Source: Solen grandis | Lineage: Eukaryota; Mollusca; Bivalvia; Adapedonta; Solenidae | Length of the DNA: 64,000 bases | Assembly: GCA_021229015.1 (NCBI GenBank) | Contig: CM037791.1 | Location: 52,800,808 to 52,864,807 of the forward strand | Direction of reading: 5' to 3' | Shown here: positions 12,800-25,312 of the stretch, piece after piece | Layout: every line of letters starts with the position of its first letter | Position numbering within the stretch: position 1 is the first letter of the stretch | Program-made: the position numbers and the translations under genes | Notes under the pieces: generated by a model | What the model saw: only the letters and a program-made list of their open reading frames with translations | Told to the model about the DNA's origin: nothing | Database searches by the model: none

Positions 12800-15700
12800 C
12801 ACCTCAGTTTTGTTGGTAAGATAAGTAAATAGAATTTGCAGGTTTGCATCGAAATGCAATAAAAGTCTCTATTTTTTGTGAACTATATCGCAGACTAAAT
12901 GCATGTGTTATATTTGCTCTAATGAATATATATTTTAGGCAAGGTTGATGTTTTATTGACGCCGATGATGATGATGCTGATGATGATGACATTGATTGGT
13001 GCCGACAGGGGGTAACGTTAAATAATCGCGAATCATCATATTTGAAATATCTATTATTATTGTACTAACTGTCCCTTAAATTGAATTGTATTTGTCAACC
13101 GGGACCGTTGTATTTAACTTCTTCATGTTGTACAAGAACTTGGAAGAATAACTGCAATCATATATTCCCAATACGTCTTACATGAAACTACAGAGTTACT
13201 GTTTATACTAGTATACGTAGATGTTAAATGTCCAAAATGTCTACCAAAGGATCGTGCAACAAGTTATATCGATATAAGTGGTCGGCCCTCTCCTTATGAA
13301 TTATGGTGTATCAATGCGGACACATTTACATTATGTTTCATTATCCATGTAGTTAAACATTTTGTTGATAACGGCAATCCGCATGGTGCGGTCCATTACT
13401 GCGTTAATTTATTTTTACATGTTTTCCATGATACAGTGATTCAGTTAATTAACACGCGTCCGGGTTGGAGAAATATCTGTAAGTCCCCATCTACATCCGG
13501 TTGAAAATTACACACTTGTTCCTCAATATAGGTTGGCTATGACACGCACCGAATGGTAATCATTATTCATAAAAGATAAAATACATATTCGACGTCCATA
13601 AAAGTAACAAAATCTAAAATGTATGCTGAAACTAAACCAGACTTCAGAAAAATTACATTTTTTATGTAAACAGATAAGTGGTCATAACAAAAAAGCAGTT
13701 CATGCCACAATATTTTGATAAATTCTCTGATATGGAATGCTGTCATTGTCTTTGGATGTTAATTTGTATCGTAGATTTTACAAATCACGTGCCTACATGA
13801 CGTACCAATAACAGTATATTATATTTAACAACATATCCAGTAACCTCATCATTTATTTATGGTATGATGTGCATTTTGAATATGTAATGCCTAATTATAT
13901 GCTGTGCACTTAATAATACTTGCAATTGTATTAGTTTAAGTAACACGTTCGGTGTTGGTTTGCAGTGAGCGTATGCAAAATAGACATTTACATGAAGTTC
14001 TATAATGTTGACAAATTGCTGTAAGCAGTAGACATGTCAGCACATGTAAAAATATATACAATATATACAGCGATATACATATCTCGTCGGTCAAAACACT
14101 TTATACCTGGTACATTCGATCTCATGCACGATGCCTGCAAAATCATATTGGTGTTTTCTTTCTTTGAAGATAACGCTTTCCGCCAAAGTTCGGAATTTGT
14201 CTTCCGGAAATCACCGAATGTTGCAAGATAAAAGCAGATTTACATTCGTGATTAGACAGGGTCATTTTTGTCTTTCAGGAAATGAACAAGTACCCTTGCT
14301 GGACCTAGGACTGGTCGTATTATGTTCCTGGATTAGGGCTGACGTGACATATACGTAGTGTTTAATGTTGTAGCCCTCTTTTATGCAGGAAATACAGTTA
14401 AGGAGACTGATTTTATGTAAAAGACTGATCAGTGGCTTTCGCAAGTGTCCATTACTTTTGTCTATAGTGGGTGGTTTATACCGTCTCTCGTTGGCGGTGT
14501 AAAAAGTAGAAATACGACAAACCATTAATTCGCTTAGTCTTTTGCTATATCTCGCAACATTTCGATTTTCATTCCCAAAACACTGCAATTGTCGGGGTGC
14601 CAGACTAAAAGCTGAAACTTTGTGTCGATATTTCGCCCCTTCAAGTGGATTATTTACAAACAAAATTGATACTTATTGCGGTGCAAAGAGCGTATTTACA
14701 TTGTTTTTTGGAATACCATACTAGTCAATATCATAAACATGTCATCTGTTCGACTTATTTTTCATTCCTTCTGTAATGTGTGATCACCACAAATAATGAG
14801 ATCAAGAGAAATCCAGACTGAATTAATCAGGCCTTGTCATTATTGTGTACAAGGGTCGATTTGACCAACAACGGCTGCTGTACCAGTCACAGTCGGACTC
14901 TTAAGTAATCCCTTCTTTAATCAAAAGCGTTTCAAGCACTGAGAGACTTGTCACATTTACATTAAATAGTAGGATTGAACTCTAATTGAGGCAAAGGCCA
15001 AAATCTCTATTCACTATTTAGTCAGCTGATCTCGCACTTTGTTTCATGATAACCCCGTCAGCAATCTCTCTGTGCATTGAACGCTTTGATTCGCAGTGAG
15101 GGTCATGAGCTTTATTCAAATCAAAAGTTGCATACATACTATGGTCAAAGCCTTATCTCAGCACACACTGTTGTAAATCTGTTATTTAAAGTTGAGAGAT
15201 GCTCTGGGAGGAACTTTTTCAGGGCTAAAACTCGTTATCATGCAACATTCTTATGGACTACTTTGTGTAAATTACATACACTGGGGTGTCTAATTCAAGC
15301 AGTACTCTTTTACAATCATGTAAAATGGGATGCTATTCTGTTTCGTAAATGACACGTCTATTTTGTTCACGTTTAAATTGGATTTTTCCGGCAAGAATTA
15401 ACTGTTAAAGAAAAATATGTAAATGATTCTGATAAAGCCATCAACGTAACATAATTATTCCACTTGTATTCGTTCCCACAGAATCGCATTACATGGATAC
15501 TAACTGAGCGCGGAGCAAACAGTTGCATAGGTTATGTCGATTTCCTTTCCTACATTTGGATTGCAGCTACATAAGACTGGGCTACGCCGACAATCTAACA
15601 CCACTTTGACAGTTCTACATTTTCATTAATCATCCAGATGTAAACAATAAAAAAAGTATAGAATCATCCAAGCTATACATTCTATGCACAGCATCATTAC

Positions 15701-16864
15701 AGTAAATTAATTTTTTTTAAATCTACTTTGCCGAGTTTTGCTGAATACAATCTACAAACCTCTGCATCCACTTGAATACCAAAACCGATGTATAGTGCTT
15801 ATTTAAGATCAAGGGACTGGGAGTCCTAATGTTGCATTAACCATAAATTGCAACAGGCAATGTCCAGAGCCTTATCCAGGAGTTCAGGTGGGGTGGGGTG
15901 GGGCGCAGCGCTGCTATATTAAAACAAACGTAGGCAGTGACAATGCAAGAGGCTTGCCACTTTGCCCGAGCTGTGAGAAGGGTGTAGTTCAAGTTAAGAC
16001 TGGGTAACCAGGGGGATTCCCGGCGATTTTTTTTAATTTAAAGCTGTAAAATAGTGCATTCTTATGAGTTTTTTGGGAATGTATGGTCAGGGAATTTTAG
16101 AGGGGGCGCGCAACCCCCTCCCCCCGAATTCGCTAGTGATATTGATTTTCTACATCAAATGGATCTTGTAGCTAATAGAACATTTTGGTTTGAGGGCCAA
16201 ACATATTTCAATGAACGACATGATTGTATTTGCCATATACATATCAGATTAACCAGAGACATAGTACATGCCAGAGGTGCGTGAACTGCTGCACTTCGTG
16301 TCTTCCGCGCCTCAGGCTTGCGTCACATAATTTTACTTTTGATATTATTTATTTGGCATTTTCTTTCATATTTCCCGCTTGCGCATCGTTCAATAGTTAT
16401 CGTTCGTTGCGTGCAAAACAAAATGATAAATAAATCATATAAAGAACATTGTTGTTCATTTCATTTATGTAAAAAATGTAAACAGAAGCTCATCATACAA
16501 GCATATTTATCTATTGTACAATGATAGCACGAGCAAACATGTGCACGTATAGCCTGCCCGTTAAAGGGCATTGAATTTGGATTTCCAGTACCGAGATCCC
16601 CCATGATCATTTATGATATGTTACGTTGTAAACAACGCAACAAAATAAAAACGACTACATTAATGGGATAATGCTTGACGAGACGTCACGTCGTCGCCTT
16701 AGGGTTACCCTAACCCCAGTAAAGAAGCGTAGATAAGAAACGTACAGTAAAATATCAATAAGAAAATCACCCTCCGAACTGCTGCCATCTGTTCTTTAAA
16801 ATGAGGTGTCTGATAAAAGAGTTTCAATTAAGAAGAAATATGGAAAGGGGGCCTGATAATAGTG
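12800..16864. other. Region without a supported gene
   Basis: Contains a GAT-rich tract at about 12964-12990 and a GGGGT tract at about 15888-15904. The minus-strand open frame at 14262-14663 (133 codons) has no recognised motif, is overlapped by comparable frames on the other strand, and is not called. Confidence 0.45.
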
Positions 16865-17515
16865 GTCTTAATAGTTGGTTGGTCTTTATGTTGAGGTGGT
16901 CTTCATAGTGGGTTGGTCTTCATGTTGAGGTGGTCTTAAAAGTGGGTTGGTCTTTATGTTGAGGTGGTCTTAATAGTGAGTTGGTCTTCGTGTTGAGTTG
17001 ATCTTAATAGTGGGTTGGTATTCATGTTGAGTTGGTCTTAATAGTGGGTTGGTATTCATGTTGAGGTGGTCTTAATAGTGGGTTGGTTTTTATGTTGAGT
17101 TGGTCTTAATAGTGGGTTGGTCTTCATGTTGAGGTGGTCTTAATAGTGGGTTGATCTGTATGTTGAGTTGATCTTAATAGTTGGTTTGTCTTCATGTTGA
17201 GTTGGTCTTAATAGTGGGTTGGTCTTCATGTTGAGTTGGTCTTAATAGTGAGTTTGTCTTCATGTTGAGTTGGTCTTAATAGTGGGTTGGTCTTCATGTT
17301 GAGTTGGTCTTAATAGTGAGTTGGTCTTCGTGTTGATGTGGTCTTAATAGTGGGTCGGTCTTTATGTGGAGTTGGTCTTAATAGTGAGTTGGTCTTCATG
17401 TTGAGGGAGTCTTAATAGTGGGTTGGTCTTTATGTTGAGTTGATCTTAATAGTGGGTTGGTCTTCATGTTGAGTTGGTCTTAATAGTGAGTTGGTCTTCG
17501 TGTTATTGTGTTGAA
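16865..17515. repeat. 34-bp tandem array, about 19 copies
   Basis: The unit combines GTTGGTCTTAATAGTG and GGTTGGTCTTCATGTTGA. Consecutive TTCATGTTGA words lie 34 bases apart, for example 17191 and 17225. The two halves of the unit both carry GTTGGTCTT, so the array probably grew from a ~17-bp half unit. Because 34 is not a multiple of three and stops recur, it is not protein-coding. Confidence 0.9.
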
Positions 17516-19599
17516 GACTTTTCAGTACATGACCGCAAATGAATACGCATGCTCATTTATTTCTAACAAATAGAAATCCAAGGACATTGTGATTTTTTAC
17601 CTTTATTTGGATTTTCTTTCTACGATTTACGTGATTGGTTAAAAGAAGTTGCATAAATGACGCTTGAATATTAGATGGTGTCCTTTCATAAAAGAAAAAT
17701 CTCAATCTGTTCTATTATTCAAACTGGGTGTGATAATGACTTTAAAATATTCAAATGCAGAAGCGGTCTAAACTTACTTTCAGAAAGTTTAAACCAAGCC
17801 GTTCTAGCCGGATGTATACTGGGTAAAATAAGCATTTTATGAACATGTAGACTTATCTTTTTATTTCTTTGTATTCTAAATCTTCGATGCCGTATTGCTA
17901 AGTTGTTAGTTTGCTTGGTAAATAGACTAATTTTCGAGAAAAAAAATTACATAGATAGAACCCTCTTTATATCAAAATAGGACTGTATAATAATAACATT
18001 ATTCAAGGTAGGCCTATTATTATCCAAATGAAACTGAAATATACACCGCTGTATACTAAAGGCGGCATCTCTCATAATATATGCATCTGTATAATATAGT
18101 TGTGTTCACCTATAGTACGATAAAAAAAAATAATACGCTCGAAATAACGTTTCATTTTCAAATTTATTGTTGTTTTCGACCTTAACGGTTTAATAAGTCA
18201 TGTTTTCAAACAAAATGAATGCATTCGAAACAAGATAAAATCAGACTTAACACTTTTTAAAAGGCACCTATCTGCTTTTGATTTAATGTTTATGACTACA
18301 TGCTGGTAATTTAATCTAAAGTTACTGTAGAATGAATTACTATTGCATTAATTAGACACATATATCCCATTTGAACTAGGTCATCAAATATTGAACTCGT
18401 AAAGCTCTGGATTGGCGTCGAAACTTGCACTATTATTACTGTAAGGAATTTCAGTATACTGATCCAAAGGATTAAGTCTTTAACGTGCAGGCACAGCCGA
18501 TGAGGAATTTGAAAGTTAGAATATTTGGTTTCAAAGTACACGTTAACTCGTTTAAATGTGAACAAAATACATTTTTACTGCAAAATGTTACTTTTGTTCC
18601 TTTTGTTGAGATTCGGCGGCACGCAAGGCTGACATACCAAACCAACAGAAAACATTCAATAGAGCTTATAGAATTAGATCTGGCTGACACTGACATAAAC
18701 GAAGAGGTAACTTAGTTTTATTGGATAATACGCAAAAGCTTTCAGCAAGATTACAGGTACGTATAGGATCTTTTCCTAGGCTCAACTGATGATTTAATGT
18801 ATTAAGTGTTCTTATAGGCTAAACATCTTTTAATCGACATTAAGAAGCAACTAATTGTTTTCTGAGGCGTGATTTTGCCCACCTTGCACGCTGGATGTTG
18901 TGATGTATAACCATTACGTCTCCCACTTGAATAATAGTCACAGAAAGCGGGGATGGGCAAAAAGAAGTATTTGTTTGTAGAATATCACGTAAACCCTATA
19001 ACAAACGGTTGTTATGATTGTTTCATATGCACTATGAAAATAATATATGCAAGAATAAACAGTTTAAAGATGATTTCTTATGGTTAAATTTCATTTGTAT
19101 TATTCAGAACAACTCGTTTTTGACCATTAAAACATTGATTTTTCTTCAAATTAGTTTATACACGTAGCAGAAATCACTTGGTTATATGGTCAAAATGGTA
19201 ATTCGACCTGTTACATGTATCAGATCTGTACTGTTCAAGTAAGATATTTCAAATGTCGAAACAAACAGTTTACATGAATATTGTTTATACCTGATATTTT
19301 ACGGGATTCCACGAGACTTTCAAGCCTGTGACTGTTTCGATTGACTATATCTATGTTAACAACATTGTCGATTAAGAATGGAATGGAACGCATGTATATA
19401 TTAAGTCACATTCTTTCAAAAGCAGTGTAAATCTTTTGGACAGAAATACAAAGTTTATGCTACTGATTTGTTACGAAATGCACTCTGTACATATTCGTTG
19501 ACGAAACCATTACTAGAATGCATAAATATGACACTATTTAAGAATCTTTCACTTAAGATCATTAAATTGTTTAAAAATAAAAACTAATATGCATATTCC
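17516..19599. other. No gene seen
   Basis: AT-rich DNA with no recognised motif. Overlapping frames near 18311-18715 on both strands are short and unsupported. Confidence 0.4.
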
Positions 19600-19931
19600 G
19601 CATATTTTCGTCAATATTCTGATGTCCGTACGCGTATGTTTCCGTTAACGAATCATGAGTGCATTAATTGATGACGTAGCAGAAAAACAAATTGTGATTC
19701 TAATTTTTTTCAATTTCAAATTATTTTCGATTACAGACCGTCTTCGGGAATACTCGCCAATGCAAAATAAAACAATGAGAGTATTTTGACATCCATCCAA
19801 TAATACTTAAGTGCGTAATTTGATCAACATTTTCAATGCGTTTAACTTTCATTTTACAGCAGATAAATGCACATTGTGTACCATTTGTGTCAGTCTACAA
19901 TATGTCAATGTTATTTCATATGATCATTATG
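19600..19931 (+). repeat. Dispersed repeat family B, copy 1
   Basis: Aligns by eye with 38621-38955. Shared words include ATGACGTAGCAGAAAAACAAAT-like, a TTTTACAGCAGATA segment, then CATTGTG-ACCA-TTG and CTACAA-ATGT. The two copies keep the same order and spacing with many substitutions. It runs directly into the assembly gap. Confidence 0.6.
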
Positions 19932-20031
19932 NNNNNNNNNNNNNNNNNNNNNNNNNNNNNNNNNNNNNNNNNNNNNNNNNNNNNNNNNNNNNNNNNNNNN
20001 NNNNNNNNNNNNNNNNNNNNNNNNNNNNNNN
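19932..20031. other. Assembly gap (100 N)
   Basis: Exactly 100 unknown bases, a conventional placeholder length, so the real gap size is unknown. It sits between repeat families B and A. Frames spanning it are meaningless. Confidence 0.99.
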
Positions 20032-20405
20032 AATACCCACCTATAGACGTAATGTCACCCAAATGCAACCATCCGTTGATGAATGGAAACAAAATGGGTA
20101 GTTTCCCTATCACAGGCAATACCGACACGGACGGTATTAAAACAACATCTAGACTGATAGAACCTCTTTGTAGATTCATTCATTTTTCCTGCAAGCGCTT
20201 GCTTTATAGGATGAAATCGCTACCCTGATCTGGTGAAGACGCCATGTTGCGGAATATGTCCTTCGGGGATATCGTATTCTAAATTTAACCGATTTCATCG
20301 ATGTTTTCGTAAACAGCGTTTTCCTGTTCATTGTGACCTACAATTTCCAAGCCTATTTGTCAGGAAGGAAAGATTTAACCAACATTAACGAGGGAGACTA
20401 GAATT
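20032..20405 (-). repeat. Dispersed repeat family A, copy 2 (reversed)
   Basis: Reverse complement of the 27705-28060 sequence with moderate divergence. The CCAACATTAACGAGGG end at about 20378-20393 corresponds to CCTCGTTAATGTTGG at 27711. The TACCGACACGGACGGTATTA segment corresponds to TACCGTCTGTGACGGTATTG in the other copy. The left end is hidden by the gap. Confidence 0.7.
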
Positions 20406-20648
20406 CATTTTAAATGTCTACATATCATCTGTGAAGGAACTGCTTTAGCAACGTGTAATACTTAACGTTTTACATGCAGGGAAGTAATAGAAAAACGATG
20501 GTCATTATATAAAAAACATTATTTTATTTTGCTTTTACTTTTCTCCAGAAAACTGTTATGATCTGAACAAATATATTTCGAAATTGTTTATTTTATTTAG
20601 TCAATATATTGATCAAATTTGTAGTCACCACTTTGAATTTCTTTTACC

Positions 20649-20975
20649 GTCCCTGGTGGCCGAGTGGTTAGAGCGCCCGCCTCGGGAGCGGGAGGTCGTG
20701 AATTCGATTCCCGGTCGCGACATACCAAAGTCGTAAAAATATTACCGGTATAGTTCCCTTGGTTGGCGCGCAGCATATAAGGGTATTTCCAGGACTGGTT
20801 GACCCGGTGTCAGTATAATGTGACTGGGTGTGGTACATATATCACGCCACATATCTACGGCGTGATACTGCAGTGTGGCAGCACTATATCTGTCTCAAGT
20901 AGACATCGTCTCCAAATGACTGAAATACTGTCGGTGGGATGTCAAAACGAACAAACAAACAAACCTCCTAATTTT
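20649..20975 (+). mobile_element. Near-complete tRNA-derived SINE
   Basis: The head (about 20649-20722) is tRNA-like. It has an A-box-like TGGCCGAGTGGTTAGAGC, an anticodon stem CCCGC/GCGGG enclosing CTCGGGA (formally a CGG anticodon) and a B-box-like GAATTCGATTCCC. The acceptor arms do not pair properly, so it is not a functional tRNA. The body is shared with at least six fragments in this window, and includes GACTGGGTGTGGTA, CGGCGTGATACTGCAGTGTG and GACTGAAATACTGTCGG. It ends in a CAAA-type tail near 20950-20965. It would be transcribed by RNA polymerase III and mobilised by a LINE; the partner LINE is not identified. Confidence 0.85.
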
Positions 20976-21726
20976 AATATTAACCAATAACCAAGTTATT
21001 AAAATTTCCATGTATCTTTAATATTTCCGGAAGGCAGTGGAACTCTCTTTGTCAAATTTTAAAGAAACATTTGCGAACTGACCAAATCGTCTGTGCATTC
21101 CATTACTTTCCGGGAAATAAATCTGAGTATAGAAATTGTTACTGCAACACAATTTGCCTATAATACAGTTTACAGAACCGGTTATTCCAGCCAGGCCAGT
21201 CTAGAGTGTGGTTTCATCATTCAACATTTAAAATTGTCACTAAAACTTTCTTTCCGCATGAATTCTAGAGTGGGAATTCCTTGTAATGCGTGCAGCATTG
21301 CACCACTTATGTTGCTCATGCATCACGTATGAAGCCGATTTAGATTTTCGATAATAAATGCTTTTTTTTTTTTATTTCTACAGAAGTGAACGCTACAAAA
21401 TGTGTCCAGTGAATATATTGCAGCGTTTACATCTACTGCCCAAACATGTCCTCGTTTTCTACTACTTTGTCTCAAGGGAGACCAAGTTTTTCCCCCACTA
21501 TTCCTTCACGCAAAGTTAAAGTAAAAACATGTACCTGATTCGAAATGTGAACTCGGTCGAACTGCATTGACATATTTTCGTTAAACGTCGTCAATGTTAC
21601 AAAATTAAAAATCCATACCTCGTTTTGGTTGGAATTGTGAATCTCCGCAACGTATGTAGTACCGGCAGTACCATACCATTTGAAGCGGGGCCCATTTTAG
21701 AATTTAGAATCCATATAAGAGTTACC

Positions 21727-21806
<80 letters not shown>
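21727..21806. repeat. (GT)n(TA)n compound microsatellite
   Basis: About 15 GT units followed by about 22 TA units. The plus-strand frame over it is an artefact. Confidence 0.95.
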
Positions 21807-21807
<1 letters not shown>

Positions 21808-21931
21808 TATGAAGTAAAGTTTAAATATTGTGTAATAAAATGCCTGCATGTATTTAGAAAAGTTTCAGAACACATTGTCTCATTGTCAGTCTTTTTGTCT
21901 CGATGTGGCGTCATGTTACAGTTTACTTCTT

Positions 21932-22030
21932 GATACTGTAGTGTTAAGCATATATTTCTGTCCCAAGTGGGCGTAGTCTGCAAATGACTGAAATACTGTC
22001 GGATTTCACAGTAAACCCAACAAATAAACA
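21932..22030 (+). mobile_element. SINE 3' fragment
   Basis: Matches the end of the 20649 SINE body, with TACTGTAGTGTTA, then a CTGTC-CAAGT segment and CAAATGACTGAAATACTGTCGG, and then a CAACAAATAAACA tail. It is 5'-truncated. Confidence 0.8.
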
Positions 22031-22784
22031 TTAATTATATTTCACAGTTTAAAGGCAGTTCTGTTTTTTTTAACGTCGAACAAGAATACAATGTATATCA
22101 CACGGGTTTATGTTTAATTAATCCCTTTTAAATGTATCACAGTTTTTATTTATTGATATCATATTGATTTTATTGCTTGTTGACGCTAACGGGTAAATGT
22201 CGTCCTCAACATTAAATTGCTGTTACCTCTGAACCAATGATGTAAACGACGCCGTTAGTCATGACAGACAAGTCAGACAAATGCATAGAGTGTGACTGTA
22301 TGGTTTCATGGGGGAATACAATTAAAACTTAATACGTCTGTCACTTTCTACTTAATATTCTACACAGAATAAAATCAGTTAAGTATATTGATGAATTGTC
22401 TCACATCTACGAGACAGCTTGATGTACTTTCTTGGGGGAAACTGGAAGATTCTGGGTCCGCCCACGCAAAACTAGAGATACTCTTTACTTGTAACAGGTG
22501 GAACCGTTCTTTTTAGGACAATTTAGAACGTTTTAAAGCCTTGATAATGTAAAGTGTATCCATTTTATGACCTTCACCTTGAAGAGTTACTTTGATATTC
22601 TAATTATAGACCTAAGCCTTACGCATGCTCGGTCTAGACAAAGTATATTGTACCTATTTTCGATATTCAACAAGTGTGACTTGATCTTAATCTATAAATC
22701 CTTTAGTGTATGTTGGAAAAAGAAAGTAGTCGCCCAGCGCTAACCGATAATTAAAAGTTTACTTAAAAAAGATTTAACAATATG
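22031..22784. other. No gene seen
   Basis: No supported coding frame or clear repeat. Confidence 0.4.
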
Positions 22785-23683
22785 AAAGTGTGACGCGAAA
22801 CATGTCAATGTGACACGTCACTCGATATTTTAGCGTGCACATGCCGCGTTAACGCACTATCATTTTCTCAAGAAATATCGCAATTGTCGAACGTCGTTAT
22901 GCATTGTTGATTCATCGCGTTTAAACTGACTGAAGATTGTTTCACGACACACGACATCTCGACGACATTAGCTCACTATAATTTCCATAGGAGCCTGGTG
23001 ACTTATTATTATTATTTTAAATGTTATTTATTTATTTATAATTAAATTGCTTTTCTACATATTTTCACTCACAAAAACATAAAAAGCAAAAGTAAAGTAA
23101 AAATATTCGATATTAAAATTCATCATTTTACATCCGTTTCTCGGTATTCTATAAAGCCTCAAGGAGTGACACCCGCCATTGTTTTCGCAACGTTGTCGCA
23201 GAGTAACATCCCTTGTATGGAATGCAGTAATTGCTTTATCCAGTTTTGCTTTATCCCGACCTTTTCTGAATGTCAGTCTTTATTTAGATTTTGGACGGAG
23301 AGTTACACACCTTTCTCAAACAATGTGTCAACACCGGTCTTGATGACAAGTGCAAGCTTGTGACGTCACAGTCTCTATTTATGGAACGTTTCTCTCTATA
23401 TAAAATGATGATATCGTCCTTTTTTAATGAGGGAACCTAAGCTGGTAGCCTGTGCAGACTGCAACAGGGAGTTTGGATGTTAGAAAGAAAACAACAGTCT
23501 TTTACAAACCGAAATGGATGAAAGACAAAACTTAAAAAAATGGTATGATGGAAATAATAGCAATAATCTATGATAAATTATACGAGACTATCATGAAATA
23601 TTACCGTATAATTGAATATAAAAGCAGGATAATTATACATGTGGAGAGACCCTAAAAAGTCTAAAAGTATCAAGCTCGTATAA

Positions 23684-23721
<38 letters not shown>

Positions 23722-24310
23722 CTATTAGGATGGATGCAGGCACGAAGGCAGTTTTAAAAAAAGCAATCGGAAGATTAGGGGATGGGCCCATGTCAAAAAC
23801 AGCGAGTGATTTTCCGTTGTTAAAATGCGCCGCACGATAGAAACAGGAACCAAGAACGAATAAAGCTGGATCAGTTTTTCAAAGGGATGTTACTCTGTGA
23901 CAACGTTGCGAAAACAATGGCGGGTGTCACTCCTTGAGGCTTTATAGAATACCGAGAAACGGATGTAAAATGATAATTTTAATATCGAAAATTTTTACTT
24001 TACTTTTGCTTTTTATGTTTTTGTGGGTTAAAATATGTAGAAAAACAATTAAATAAATAAAAAAAAAATAAAAATAAAATAATAATAATAAGTCACCAAG
24101 CTCCTATGATAATTTCGTGTGTCGTATCGCGTCGCATTGTTGTGTCTCGACCTTTCCACACGACACATGATATTCGCACGACAAAATGAAATGACACACG
24201 ATAATGCGACGCGAGGCACGACAATGAGAAACGACGTAATATTTCGCTGTAACACGATATTTGCGCGCTACAATGTCGAGTGTCGTGTCGCATTGTCATA
24301 TTTCGAGTTA
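22785..24310. mobile_element. Large inverted repeat (foldback), ~430-bp arms
   Basis: The arm 22785-23214 is the reverse complement of 23882-24310. The inner ends are strongly conserved: 23140-23214 mirrors 23882-23956, including GACACCCGCCATTGTTTTCG. The match continues through an AAAGTAAAAGC-type stretch and a run of ATT repeats, to CATAGGAGC-TGGTGACTT. Further out it survives in diverged form as GCGCTACAATGTCGAGTG against GCACGCTAAAATATCGAGTG. The right arm is rich in CGACAC/GTGTCG words out to about 24345. The loop, 23215-23881, has no recognised gene and contains a TA run. I could not see a target-site duplication. Confidence 0.8.
23687..23720. repeat. (TA)n microsatellite
   Basis: An uninterrupted TA run inside the loop of the foldback structure. 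Confidence 0.95.
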
Positions 24311-24399
24311 AGTCGTCGTGTGTCGTTTGAAACTGACGTGCGTCGCCTTCAAATAGCGACACAATTCAACGTGGCACTTACTGAATTCCGTATCACCCC

Positions 24400-25107
24400 T
24401 TATGAGAATTCCCAAACTATGAACGAATCAAAATTATTGTTTTTGAGACAAGTAATCTAATCAGAGGTTACGCCCGTCACCAGTTGCCATTTCGTCACAT
24501 CTGCACCCACCAGGAGATTATAACTTATAGAGAATTGTATTCTGGCTTTAAGTAAAATTCTTGGGTGATTCTTACTTTATTATGAAACAACTATAGAAAT
24601 ATTCAAGCTGAACACTAATTCCTGTAATTTCTGAGAATCCGAGAAATACTTTACTTCGCAAAGTATCATTCTATATCAACATGATACACAATGTATTTAA
24701 CACAAATACAACCTTGGTGAAACTCCAAAGTCAAGGTCTCATATAAAATCTGGAATAAATGTTTATCGCTGCCTTGTCACAGTATATTCTATCGATTTTC
24801 TTCCATCGTCGCATTAGTCTGCAGCTAAGTTAAATGTTGCAAATCTGATGTCTGTTTCAAATCTGATGTTGTTTCAAATCTGATGTCTGTTTCAAAGATG
24901 CTCCGATTCTTTTATGGGGAATTGAGTTTTATTAAATGTTTAATAACATCACAGTCTCGGTACTTATCTGGGGTGATGAATGTGCATATCATATCCGCCA
25001 GGGGCAGCCACGGTGGAGGCGGACAGTGTATTTCATACTATTTGTGTAGGAGAATAACGTGTGGGAGGAGGCCTCTGCATTTATATTTCACTATCTCCAG
25101 AGGTTTC
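24400..25107. other. No gene seen
   Basis: No supported gene. A short imperfect triplication of AAATCTGATGTTGTTTC-like words lies at about 24840-24896. Confidence 0.4.
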
Positions 25108-25303
25108 ATGTTTGCTTGTTTGTTTGGGTTGATCATACCACCGACAGAACTTTAGTGCGTACATTTGACTACACAAGAGAGAAATAGTTCTGCTTCATTA
25201 TGGTATCCGTCCGTAGATAAGTGAAGTGACGCGCCACACCCAGTCACATCATCCTGAAACTGGCCCAACCAGTCCTGAAACTATACCCTTATACGTCAAT
25301 CGC
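25108..25303 (-). mobile_element. SINE fragment, minus strand, adjoining the foldback element
   Basis: Reads as the reverse complement of the SINE body. It has a GCTTGTTTGTTTGG tail complement near 25114, CACACCCAGTCACATCATCCTG and CAACCAGTCCTG, then CCCTTATACGTCAATCGCC just before the foldback element. The part between the tail and about 25200 is poorly matched. In other copies the word after CCCTTATA is GCTGAGCGCCAA, so the foldback appears to have inserted at the SINE's CGCCAA segment. Confidence 0.7.
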
Positions 25304-25312
25304 CAATCAGAT
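25304..25312. repeat. Target-site duplication, left (9 bp)
   Basis: CAATCAGAT, identical to 27346-27354 immediately beyond the other end of the foldback element. Confidence 0.8.

Noticed and set aside
14262..14663. 133-codon minus-strand gene
   Set aside because: No recognised motif, comparable overlapping frames on the other strand, and no splice or codon support.
19811..20228. Open frames running through the 100-N gap
   Set aside because: The unknown bases remove stops artificially; neither side has coding features.
20649..20722. Functional tRNA gene
   Set aside because: A and B boxes and an anticodon arm are present, but acceptor arms do not pair and the sequence continues into a SINE body with other copies in the window.
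24093..24460. Open frames on both strands at the foldback arm
   Set aside because: Caused by CGACAC-type repetitive words that are low in stops in several frames.
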